Notes under the pieces: model-generated
The model's database searches: none
What the model was told of the DNA's origin: nothing
The model's input: the letters and a program-made list of their open reading frames with translations, nothing else
Position numbers and translations under genes: made by a program
From: Trichinella spiralis
Lineage: Eukaryota; Nematoda; Enoplea; Trichinellida; Trichinellidae
NCBI GenBank assembly: GCA_000181795.3
Contig: CM012954.1
Span: 201,725 to 265,724, forward strand
Length of the DNA: 64,000 bases
Direction of reading: 5' to 3'
In this document: in pieces, positions 31,101 through 42,445 of the stretch
Position numbering within the stretch: the stretch's first letter is position 1
Layout of the letters: each line of letters begins with the position of its first letter

Positions 31101-34100
31101 TCTAAATGGATCACTGAGAAGTGTCATCCGTTATCATATCAGTAATAATTAGCATCAATAGATATAATTAGCAAATACATGTTAGCAAATTAATTTACCA
31201 ATCATGAACAGTCCATTGGAGCATAATCGCAAAAAACGTTCAAAACGGAGACAGTATACTTCTCCATCTTGGGGTAAAAGATTGTCGCAGAGCATTAGTC
31301 GAACAGGTATACAAATGGTATGACAGTCAGTCCATCTGGACCATTCTGACCAGCTACCATCTACCGGACATGGTAATTCACAGTCTACTTGCTCTTTGGA
31401 ACTTCCAGAACATTGACTGCCTCCGTTGGCCGGTGGCGGATTGTTGCAATGACGATAGCGAGTTAGTCTCGATACGCGTCGCCTGTTGTTGATCCACGCT
31501 TTGCAATTTGTAGGACAGACTCCTTCCCAGGAACCCCAAGTAGACCACTGACCATCGACTGAATTAAAATTGAAATTAAAATCGTCATGGCTGTTTGTAT
31601 TCTTTTACTGCATTGCAAAGCAGAAGTTTGTTTGCAAACTTTACACCTAGGGGTGGAAGAAGCAAATTTTCAAAACCGATTTACCATAAATGTGCAGAGT
31701 TGCAGGAAGAGTAGTTCTTTCGTGTGCAATGTTTCTTGCCCCACATGTGTAATTGCCACTGTCACTGAATCGTGCAGAGGAAATAAGCAAAGAGCCATCA
31801 TTCGCCACAATAACATTCGGATCTTTTCTGGATTCGATCTCGACACCATCCTTCATCCAAAACACCTAAACAGAATTTCATATATTCACTGAAAAAGAAG
31901 ATTTCATAAGAATGGAAGGAACAAATTTTCAAACCTCTGGGGATGGATCTCCTTCAGGAGGTTGGCACGGCAATTCCACCAAACTATTCAGAGGCCTTCT
32001 TTCTGAAGCTGGTTCGCGATAAAAGTCTTTCAAAAGATCTATAAGAATTTGTCGTCCAATAAAATTCAATCATTTCAAATTAAAATACAAATCAAGCCAT
32101 TCATCATAATTAAAAACTGAATTTGTAATTTAATTTTAATCGTTAAATGCAAATCGATTCAATTCTATATTCATCGGCACTGTGATGACTTTTTGAAAAA
32201 TATGATCTGAAAAATAAAATATGTGAAAAAATTTCCCGTCAACAATAGCAACAGCATCGACTTTATGAAACACTAATTGGAAACATTAACACCAAATAGC
32301 AACTGTTGTGCAAACAGTGTGCTCTTTGAAAATGTAAAAATCAAATGTCAAGTTAATTTTTCTCTACAACGATAAATTCATGAATAGGCAAAGAAAATGC
32401 AGCAATTGTTTCATTCTGCTTTTCATCCAGGATGCATTCAAGCAAAACGACTCATCGACTAATCTGTAACGTGCCCACACGCAATTGCTTTCTGAAGTCG
32501 CTTGATCGTTGATTTGATATGAACACGCAATGAAGATCAATGGAAATTGAATAGCTGCAAGCGAGCAATCACCGATCCCACAAGGGTATGATCCGACTGA
32601 GACATCATTTCACACGAAGACATCGACAACGACAAAGGCAAAAGCCCAGTGGACAAACAAATGCAAGCTTATCGTCAGTTTGAACAAGCAAAGCATTGAA
32701 TTTGTGTAGGAATGAGCGGAACCAGTGGTGGATTGCAGTGATTGAACGTTTGCAATATATTTGACAGATAATGGCATTTTAGATTGTCATAAATAGCAGT
32801 ATCGGCCTTGAATTCCTCTCTCTGCGACTTATACTTCTATGCAAGCGAGAATTTCTCTAGTAGATTTCTTTCAATTTTCCACTAAACTCCGTCCCCATAA
32901 GATTAAGCAACTTCTCAAACATTTCGCATGCATTCAATATGTGTTTCAAATCATGTCAGAAATTGATAAAATACATGTTACACTCACTGCTTGGTACCAT
33001 TCATTCGATTGCAATTTTCTCACAATGCTATAATAGCACAGAAAGAAAATTTAAAAAAAAGAAAAAGCAAATACTAAAATTAAAATAAAAATAGCAAATG
33101 AACAATTGGAACAATCGACTGGAACAATAGTTGTATTACTATCTGATCAGGGGTCGCTTTGGACATGAGCTTCACTAGAAGCTAGAAGTAATTAAGCTAC
33201 AACTGTTTGAACAATGATTGCTAATTCATAATGGTCGACCAGAGTCTCTGTAAGCTTACGCTGATCAGCAGCAGGCGCCTGACCTGATCGCCAGTCAGCC
33301 TCAAAACCAATACAAGAAGGTAAAACGGACGTGGATCAATTTTCAAAAACCCGCGCGCCAAGCAAGGTCAGCAAGCTTTGCAAAGCCGAAAATTCAATTC
33401 CACCCCTGCTAGTAGAACGACTGCTGCACATCTGTCGCCGGCCACAGGTGTCCCATGTCAAAGCAAACAGTCATGAATACTGTGTTTCAGACTTAATCAG
33501 AAGGTTATTCATGTTAAAGTCTATGAGCAATTTGCTCTACCTAAGTGAAACTTCACTTTCAGCCACTGTTTCAACCAGACTCAGCGTATGGCTTTCAATA
33601 CGGCTGATCCTTTCCTTCAATTATCTATCCAAATATGTGTATTTCATAATTAATTGCTATTTTGAAAATTAATTAGTCTCCTTTTTTCTGTCTCGAATAG
33701 TAAACAATAAGTCAAAACTGAAGTTCGCTTTCCAATCCAACTTTGCAATTTGATATTTCAATAAAGATAATAATGCACTTGTAGATTTTTCTTTTCCAAA
33801 ATGTTTCTGAATGCATTTCTCAATTGCTACCATAAACTTGTAAATTGAAAAAAAGAAAGAAAATTCACACGAGAAAAACCTTCATTCGAGGGTTTTTAAT
33901 TTATGCTCTGGTTTTTTAGACAATTTTAAAAAGGCAGTCGAGCAGAATCGCATGTTTCAGTTCAATGATTACAGTTTGCAATTTATGAACATTTAAAAGA
34001 TGGAGTCGACGAAAAATGACTAACTAACACCTCTTCAATGACTACTTGAAATAAGAACATTGCAAACAAATAAAAGGCCATGTGAAAAATTGTACACTTG

Positions 34101-37100
34101 CAACAGTCATTTGGAGTCAATGGCAAAAATGCAATGGCCTCGCAATTTTTTGAAAAATTTCGTCTTTTCATTTTCTTTGCTGTATTCACATTTCACATTC
34201 TCAATGTACTGTAGTTATTTATGTGATGCTATTTAAGCTCAAAAAAATATCACACATATATATACATATATAGATACATCATTTTATGAAAAACTGACAA
34301 ACGTTTCCCACTAACATATAGCTTACAGATAAGTTAGCATTTATTAATTACAGTCAGAAAGAAGAGATTGAAGTAACTATCAAATTGGAGAAATTCTAGA
34401 AATTTATGCTTTATCAAAATTACAAGTTTAAATTAGCGATCGATCATCATCTGCTGCAAATTAAAATGTCAGAGAAAATCTCCCAGTTGAGATAACCAAA
34501 GCAGCTGATTTTGAAATACTAGGTACGCACATATTAGGAGGCATATTGGTTTGATTTGGTTTAGTATGGTGTGTGGTGTGCGCTGGACATTTGCAACCAG
34601 CAGCTGTCAAACGCAATTTATCAAATGATAATTCTGCAAAAGGTTCATATCCACCGACCGAAGCAACAAAAAGGTGCTCTCTGCTTCAGACACGGGCAAC
34701 TCATTTATATATTGCATAAGTCGAAAATTAGAAAGGTCGGCCTATAGAATAGCAATTACAGTAAAAATTTTGAAGAGCATTTTGACGTATTTAACGAGCA
34801 AACGTTGAATGCTACAGTAAACGACTAAGTTGGCCAAGTGGTTGAGTAGAGGGCAAATCCGACGACGGATTTTCAAAAGGGCTAATCAGGCTGAAGTAAA
34901 GAAGCCACAAACAATCAGCAAAACGGGATGATTTGTGCCAGTGCAGAGGCGATTGAATCGATCAAACTGACATGATCAGCAGCAAATTAGCCCGATTGGT
35001 GGCCAAAGTTCCGGCACAGCAGCAACGCATTCGTGCAAAACCAAACGCGTCCGGCAATTCCACCAAATTACCATAGCAGAGATATAATCGTTTAGAAAAG
35101 GATGGACAGCGTCCACTTGCAACGGCCACTGGTCAACGAAGTGAACCGTTGATTGACGATGGCCGAGTCAACCTAGCGGGGGTCCTTTTATCCTCTGACG
35201 CCTGATAAAGATTGAAAATGATGCAAACGTTTTTAAATTGCTTTAACTGCAACCCTTTCAACTGGAAACGCCATTGGATTATTAGTCGACAATTATCAAT
35301 CGAGCCATATCGCGCTTATGAAACAAGTCCAACAACAGCACCAATAGAACGTTGTACTGTTGATAAGAGTAACAAAATGGTGAGAAGAGGAGCAAGATAA
35401 ATTTTTTTTAAAAAAGATAAAACCTTTCCAAGCTTGTTCATTTTCAACTGAACGGCGAATTGATTTGCTGAAAAATTACAACAAAACATTTCAAGGATAG
35501 CCAAAAGCAGCAGGCAGCCAAAGAATATATATATATGGGGAAGGGGGGAGGAGGAAAGAAGAAAAAAGCGATTCGATTTGTTTCAAGGCCAACAAACACA
35601 ACATTTTCCCAAGTCTCAACTTCAGACCCTTATTCATGATCAACATGACAGCAAAGACAGCAGCTGCAGAGACTGCCAGCAAATGTTTTGTTTCAATTCC
35701 CTCCTTCCAATTTATCAGATGTCATCCAAATTGGCACCTTCTGAGTAAAAATCAAAATAACAAACGCGATAAATGCTGAAGCTGCTAAAGCTAAAGCATT
35801 TAAAATATTATTCAAATATCGAGAAAAAAATTGAGCAAACATTGGCAAGATGAGAATATTTTAAGAACATTCTGAATAGAAAAATGTTGGTTGACAAGAG
35901 CTGGAAAAGGTGAATCCAACACGGTCGAACGTGACTTTACCTACTTTTCAACATTTGAGTGTATTTAATTAGCCTGCTATTTATCTCTACCCGGTAGATG
36001 AAGAACTGAATAAATAAATACCCACACAAAAAAGCCTGACTGACTAAACTTGTCAAAACAAGTGACAGAGACTGATCATTAATAATTAATATTTTTTATC
36101 AAAACAAGAAAAACTGACCCAACAGATTCCTCCGAGATAATTCGATGAAGATGGCGCCAATCAAGGCAGATAAAACAATAATTGCAAAAATGAAAAAATC
36201 AACGACAACTTACAGGCAACCCGGACAACGGCTGGCATGCTTTTCACTTGTTCCGCTTTATCCTCAGGACCGGTGCCATAGGCTATACACTCGCAACTGT
36301 ATTCTCCAGAAAATGATCGTATCCGATCAACTGAATGCCGATTCACAATAATACTGGTCTGCAAAAACGGCGTGTTTGAACTTGAATCAATTCCTTCTCT
36401 ACGTTCATATTCAGTTTCTGGAATCTGAAATAAACACCAAGGTTTATAACTTTTTCAAACACATGACAATTCTTAAGCATTCTAAAATGTTTACTGAAAC
36501 TTGCAACTTTGAGAATTCTAACAAGAATAAATAACAAATAAACAAATACATGATTAATGCATGAATTTTGTTTTCACTTTCAACCATGTGATAAGATAAC
36601 AGTCAGAGATACAGCATTTTTAACCACATAAAAAAACATTTTTTATCATAGAAAGAATTGAATTGTCAACGGAATTGATGATGAAATAAAATAACAATGA
36701 GAAAGAAAGTGAGTAGTTTAGGAGAAATAAAAGAGCAACATATGCTACTCGACCGACGACGACTATTCGTCACTTGCAAACGACTGGAAATGTGAATATC
36801 AGTTGGGCTTTTGTAAAAAAATCTGTACATAACTATAAATTATTGGATAAGTGATTGAAAGGATGGATTCTCGATAGCAAGCAAAATAGTAAAAAAATAA
36901 AAAAAAATAGTAATACAACGGGGTCAGAATTGTATTCATTATTCATTGGAACACAGTCCAGATGCAGTGGCAGAAGTTTACAGCAAAAACTAAATGGAAC
37001 AATGAAACGCAGATGCGATTCAATTGAATTCGTACGAACTGATGAACTGTTGTCCATTTTTACGCGATATTAACAAAACATATCCACAACTTGCCTATCC

Positions 37101-37917
37101 TGTTAAACATATGGCTTTGAAACGGATGGAAATTTAACGTTTCGACAAACCCTCTGATGCACCTGCCTTGGTTAGCAACAGTAATTGACAAAAGTAAGAG
37201 AAGAGAGAAAAATATGCAAGCAGCGTTTGTGCAGCAGTAGTAATGGGTGCTAGTTAACGCGGTCGGAAAAGCTAGCAGATATAGAACAAGCCAGGTGGTA
37301 ACCAACCGAACTGACCATGTGTAAGTTAAACAAACGTTTTTGGGAATTGTGTCCTGAATCAGTCGGCCCTGTCCGGTCGCTGACCGTCAGCTAATCGACG
37401 CAGAGAAAAAGAGAGACACACACTGATAGAGAGGGAGAGAGAGAGAGAACAAGATCACATTGTACAAACACTGAATGGCGCCACCGTTAGCTCGTACCAT
37501 ATGCTTAGAATGTAAAAATCACCACCAGCGGATGGATAACGACCAAGAGTCGGAGTGGAGATTATCCATCCAAATGGCACTTGAAACTCTCAACCTCTGA
37601 CTAACGAACAGCAAGGAATAATGTTGCGTAAATCAACTTGGTCATAAGAGTATAGCAGGAGAGTAAACAGAAGAAAAAAGCCAAGCAAAACGACTACTGC
37701 TGACCGTTAGCCATTTGCCTACTCACCCAAATGCCGTTGCACTTGAACTTGATCCGCTCAGCATACAGCGCCTTGCATGTCAGCAGTGCATTTTGTTGAT
37801 GCGGCTGGCGACCACGAACAATGTAAGAATCTTCAGGTGCTTGCAACAATATTGGCTTCAACGGAAGTTGAACATCCGCGACAGAAGTCGTCGCACTGTC
37901 CACATCATCCATTGTTC
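25132..37917 (-). CDS. unc-5: UNC-5 netrin receptor (first exon not identified)
   Basis: UNC-5 is a single-pass receptor for netrin/UNC-6 that mediates repulsive axon and cell guidance. Exons: 37727-37917 and 36214-36424 (Ig1), 28941-29044 and 28691-28871 (Ig2), 28205-28564 (two TSP1 repeats with WSTWGSW and WSEWSRW), 27789-28133 (TM helix, then RRRTCHRC), 26851-26959 (Tyr-rich, ENNYATVDD and YGYYED), 25741-26766 (ZU5 with VFIPEGAL, then UPA), 25495-25639 and 25132-25257 (death domain ending YLNTI and stop). All phases agree and give about 932 residues plus the missing signal-peptide exon, close to known UNC-5 lengths. The junction VAYLSKDFYREP matches the vertebrate Ig1-Ig2 junction. The first exon must end in phase 1 upstream of 37917. 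Extra Ig2/TSP1 exons at 31199-32038 are described separately; if spliced in they add 215 residues. Confidence 0.93.
28205..30740. repeat. Tandem duplication, copy 1 (UNC-5 Ig2-TSP1-TSP1 cassette plus upstream intron)
   Basis: From 28327 to the assembly gap this segment matches 31321-33743 almost base for base, at a constant offset of 2994 through the exons. Between 28205 and 28326 the match to 31199-31320 falls to about 65% without gaps (hand count). Close to the gap, copy 1 lacks many single bases present in copy 2, as expected for a low-quality contig end. This copy holds the exons that fit the normal UNC-5 protein. Confidence 0.9.
30741..30750. other. Assembly gap (10 N)
   Basis: Ten undetermined bases mark a scaffold join between the two duplicate copies, inside the UNC-5 gene. 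The true distance and the order of the copies here are uncertain. Confidence 0.99.
31199..32038 (-). other. Second UNC-5 Ig2-TSP1-TSP1 exon cassette
   Basis: Three exons (31935-32038, 31685-31865, 31199-31558) parallel the main cassette. Their lengths of 104, 181 and 360 nt sum to 215 codons, entering and leaving in phase 1, so inserting them keeps the UNC-5 frame. Ig2 differs by one residue (LLKDFYREP for LSKDFYREP). The second TSP1 repeat is diverged but open: WSRWTDCHTIC, then MLCDN and VYCLRF, ending NGLFMIG before a GTAAAT donor. Five of its six cysteines are kept. It could be an alternative cassette, an extra repeat unit or a misassembled paralogue. Confidence 0.65.
31199..33743. repeat. 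Tandem duplication, copy 2
   Basis: This is the second copy of the cassette and its upstream intron. It is about 99% identical to copy 1 over 2.4 kb of both exon and intron, then abruptly diverged in its last 122 nt (31199-31320). After 33743 the sequence has no partner in the window, because copy 1 ends at the gap. Confidence 0.9.
33744..36213. other. Intron of UNC-5 between Ig1 and Ig2
   Basis: This 2.5-kb stretch has no recognisable coding sequence. A GC-richer patch lies at about 34800-35200. It includes short G-rich and A-rich tracts near 35535-35565. Confidence 0.45.
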
Positions 37918-40900
37918 CTAAAGCAAAAGTATTTTGACAGCCGTAAGAACAAAGAATGCCGCACAAGAAGAAGAAGAAGAACGCGAATAAAGGTCGAGTT
38001 AAAATAACAAAGGCGGGACTAAACGTCGCCAGTGATCAGATTGAATAAAGAGTTATGAACACGGAATGGAGCCACAATCAACGCTAGAAGCAGTGGCTTG
38101 GCAGTGATGAGTATCAGCGGTTGTTGTCTGTTCATCAAAAGTATACGAGCCGATCATGACGGCCAAACGCAACTGACGAAAATGTTTAGCTCAACCTGAT
38201 GAGACTAGGCATACGACCGACCGATGACATAAAATAACACACGTCAGTAAACAAATCCCACTTTGAAATTTGCCATGTCGCCATCGTTAAACGGAAATGA
38301 CTTTTTCTTGGCGCCAATATCTTTTCCAATTCAATCAACCGGCTGAACAGCAAGCGAACTGAAATCTAACAATTTCCATCAAACATCCATCCAACAAACG
38401 AGCATTGCAAAGAAGCTGCATACTTGAAGCATAACGGAACAAAGAAAAAAAAGCCAAAACTGCACATTGCAAAGCATGATTCGATCACATGTGCATAGTT
38501 AGAATGGAAAAGAATGTCGTCAAAAAAACAATAACAACAGCAACAACAGAACGTGCATATTATACAAAATACATTCCAACGAGCAGCGTATGAAAAAGCA
38601 TGCCGAGCAAAACTGCCGTCCCTTGCGTGCAATTTGAAATTGTTCATTGGAAAAGGGAATCCAACGGACCGTTGAACAGAAATATGATTCATCATTGGTC
38701 AACATTGATCAACGCGGAACCAATCAGCGGCTAAGAACACGGCGGCGGCTAGTCGTCGGTGGCGATGAAGTGAAGCGCCGCACTGGCATGGCACGCACGG
38801 TAGGCGGTCTACGGGAGTCAAAATGATAATTTGATCTCCATCTATTTATTCAAGCATAACTAATCCATATGCTGCTGTTTGCAAAGACCGCCTTCACAAG
38901 ACGTGCTCATCTGCCTCTTAGCTGAAACCACATCACCTTCCCATCTCACGCACACACTGGACAATAAATAGTTCTCAATTTCACATCGTGATGCACTGAA
39001 ATACAGGAGATGAAGCTGATACAACTCATCGACAACAACAATCCACTTGTCTCAACTGTCTTTCGATATTTTCAAATATACTGAACAATGCATACAGTAT
39101 AAAAAGGGGAAAGTTTTCTCAAAAAGAAAAAAAATTATTAGCTAACTCGTATCATTTAAATAAAATCACATAAAACAATGAACTGAAATAAAATGAAAAG
39201 CATGGTCAGCATGAAATGACAAATGATTCAGAGAATAACAGAGTGGAAACATTACTAGTGAAGAAAGTGAATAACTTCCAAGTGAAATAAATAACAAAAT
39301 ATATAGATATTTGTAATTTAAAAAAGAATCTTTTTATTCTTAATGACGTAATTAACTTTACAAACGATCCGACATTGCACAATTCTTTTTTTAATGTTTG
39401 CTGAAAATTCGAACAAAAATCATTACGTCGAAAAAGCCAATATGAACAGGATAAAGGAAAAAAAGAGAGAAAGAGATTAAGAGGAGAAATGATGCTTTTT
39501 GAAAGAACCGTATGTGAATGAACAATGAAACAGATGCTATATAACTTTTGCTTCGGATTGATTGATTGGAAAAATTTTTAGCTAAGCAACAGCAGTGGAA
39601 AAATAATAATAAAAAAGGTGCAGAAAAGTGATTCAAACAGACCAACGATCGCAAAGAAAGTGCAAGCTAACTGCAACAAACAACACGTTCAAGCAATTAG
39701 CGGCTAGTTGATAAAGTTTTTGAAAATGTTCACGGATATCCGAAACAATTTTTTCCATTTTATTCACGAAATTATTCGTTTCAATAAAATTTATAAACAA
39801 AAAAAAGAATTACTCAAAATTTAAAGTATTTTCAAGTGAATAGAAAGATATACAGCGGTCGGCAAAGATGCATGCTATTAAAGTGAGAATGAGTTGCATT
39901 TAATTGACTGTTCCTGTGAATGTATAAGATGCTGTTGCTGTTGTTGTTCATTCAACATTGATATATTTGAAATTGCAATTGCACAACAAACAATATTGCA
40001 ATTATTTCAAATATGATAAATTAAATGAACAAATGATGAAATTATGAACCAAAACCAAAACCAATGAAAAAAACTGAAAAAGGTTCCGTGTGTATATTTT
40101 ACTTATCGTGAAATTTTCTTTTCCCCTGAGTAGATAGGATGACGAGCAAATATGTTGGCTAATGTGAATATTAAATGGCCGAATAGTCAGCTGCTGATCA
40201 CGTAAATTAGTGAGAAGCTAACGTTGTTCAGTGCTCGATAAGAGAAAGAGGAGAAGGAAAGTGAGCAAGAGAGTAAGAAAGAAAGAGAGGGAGATGGAAG
40301 AAATTCACCAAGCCTCTGGGCTATTATTGATAAGCAGAATAATGTTTGCATTTCGAATGAATCAGTCCAAAATTATGTCTGGCAGATTTGCCCACGCATC
40401 GATGGACAAAAAACAAAAAAAATAAAACAAAAGTATAATAATAATTTTATGGTAAATAGGTTTGGGAGAAAAACTTACCCAATTCTTATTTTGCAGGCAA
40501 AAAATTAGGCGCCGTTTCGATGGTGTGTCAGAAGGTCAAAAAAATTGCATTCATCTAGTAGTAGTGTTGGTGACCAGTTGAGTGCAATGGTAAAGATGGG
40601 AAAAAATCAGAGCGACTGGTCATTTCAAGTCATGCGATGCGAAACCGCAATGCATAGCTAGCAATTAGCCAGCAAGCTTGGGCGACACAGATTGAAAGAT
40701 TATTATCACGGAAGACACCTGAATTGTCGCAGTGACCAGAATGGACACACCAATAACGACAATAGTAGCCAAAACAAAAGAGCAATCAAATGGACGTCAC
40801 TGTTGGGTCGGACTGGGGTCAGCAAAAGGCGACTACGCCAACTAATCAAGTGCAATGAAGCAAAATGAACTTCGACCAACTGCTAATTACCATGCAATGC

Positions 40901-42019
40901 CACTGAACTGTAAAAAAGAAGCAGAAACATTACAAACATCTCAATTGCAAAACTTTTCACGCAATAACTCGTAGAAACCTTTTTATGTAATAATAATAAT
41001 AATAATAATAACAATATTCATTTATTATGCACATCATCTGCAAACAATTATTCATGTTCAAGCATATTCAAGATACGATGAAAATTTAATGCAATTATTT
41101 TTTAAATTTTCACGTAAAAATTATTTCTATTCTACACAAATATATTTTCACTAAACTGACTTCGCTTGCATGCATAAAAATTAAAATAATACAAATATCT
41201 TATAATTTTCTCTATAATTTCAAATGAACACGTCAACTTGAAAAACATTTCATCTAAATTTGCATGCTATACAATAGGTAAAACTGCAATTTCATTAAGT
41301 TCTTCTTTTCAAATTCTAAAACCTTTTACAACTTTGCAAATGATTGCCGACAAAATTAAAATGCTTTAATGACAAAACGAAAGATATTCTTATCGAGTTT
41401 AAAACAGGAAGTTTTATGGGATTGGCACGTGTAAACTAGTAGTCTCCAGTAGGGAATTTCACGCTTTCATGGTCATTTGGCCTGCTGTGCTGTGTATAAT
41501 TTTTCAATTCTTGAAACGGAAGCCGTTTTAATTTAAAAATCCTGTAAAGCCGGCAAATATACATGCATGCATACAGATACACCGAAAATTGTCAATGCAA
41601 TTGATATTTCAATTCAGAAAAAGCCTATTAATTAATTAACTGATTTTCAAGATATTTTCAAAAAAAAAGTTTTTAAAAGAATTATAAAATTAAAAATTTT
41701 ATGATAAATCTATAGCGTAAAGTGGAAAAAATTATGCAAGAAAATACGCTACAAAACAGCATATATAGATAGAAAATGCTGAAAAAAAGAACAAAAAACA
41801 AACAACCAAGTACAAGTAAAAGCAGTGATGTAAAAAATTACAATATTAGCAAACTTCCTTGATTTGTAAAAAATAATGATGAAATTGCAACTTTCAGATA
41901 AAGATCTGCAAACTGAAACACTATAAGCTATAGAACAGTGGCAGATTGCTGAAAATATTGTTCGCACATAAATCGACGCACACTGCCTAGACGTTGGAAA
42001 CTGCGGAAGCCAAGTGATC

Positions 42020-42445
42020 ATGGATGACCAATGGCGATTGGAAATAAAACAAACAAATACTGGGCCAAGCTAGGCCAAATGTGACCACTAAGATTGATGT
42101 CGTCCGGTATAGGTGCTACGGTGATCAATCGGGCCGCCCACTCTCATGCAGCCCACAACTGCGATACCCATAGCCAAGGTTGTGCTTGTGCTCACTCTTG
42201 TACATGGTAACATGTCGCATTTCCAATTCACTGACAGCACTGACATCTCATCACAACTGTTGACCGACCGCCGGTGGTCAGATTCAACTTCGTGACCGCG
42301 ACAACGACAATCCTAGCTTTGTTCACTACTTTATGACCAATGGTCAAGGCTAAGATTAGGCTCGAAACGAAGCGAACCGATTTCCTCCCACCCTCTCTCA
42401 AAAAAGCCGCCTTGTCGAATTTAACTATTTCAAAAGATATGGTCA
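42020..42445. promoter_or_regulatory. GC-richer patch with clustered GGTCA/TGACC words
   Basis: About eight GGTCA or TGACC words fall in roughly 420 bp, for example ATGACCAATGG near 42022, TTGACCGACC near 42260, GTGGTCAG near 42274 and ATGACCAATGGTCA near 42332. Similar words recur near 40570-40820. GGTCA is the half-site core of many nuclear hormone receptors, so a regulatory module is possible. A decayed repeat family is an equally open explanation. Confidence 0.3.

Noticed and set aside
28327-33743. Explaining the whole UNC-5 duplication as two alleles assembled in tandem
   Set aside because: It fits the 99% part and the gap, but not the 65%-identical, open, gapless 122 nt at the end of the second TSP1 exon. 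Kept as a partial possibility only.
37060-37305. Hydrophobic minus-strand frame (LVTTWLVLYLLAFPTALTS) as the UNC-5 signal peptide
   Set aside because: It starts with TTG rather than ATG and lies downstream of the first Ig1 exon, so it would drop half of Ig1.
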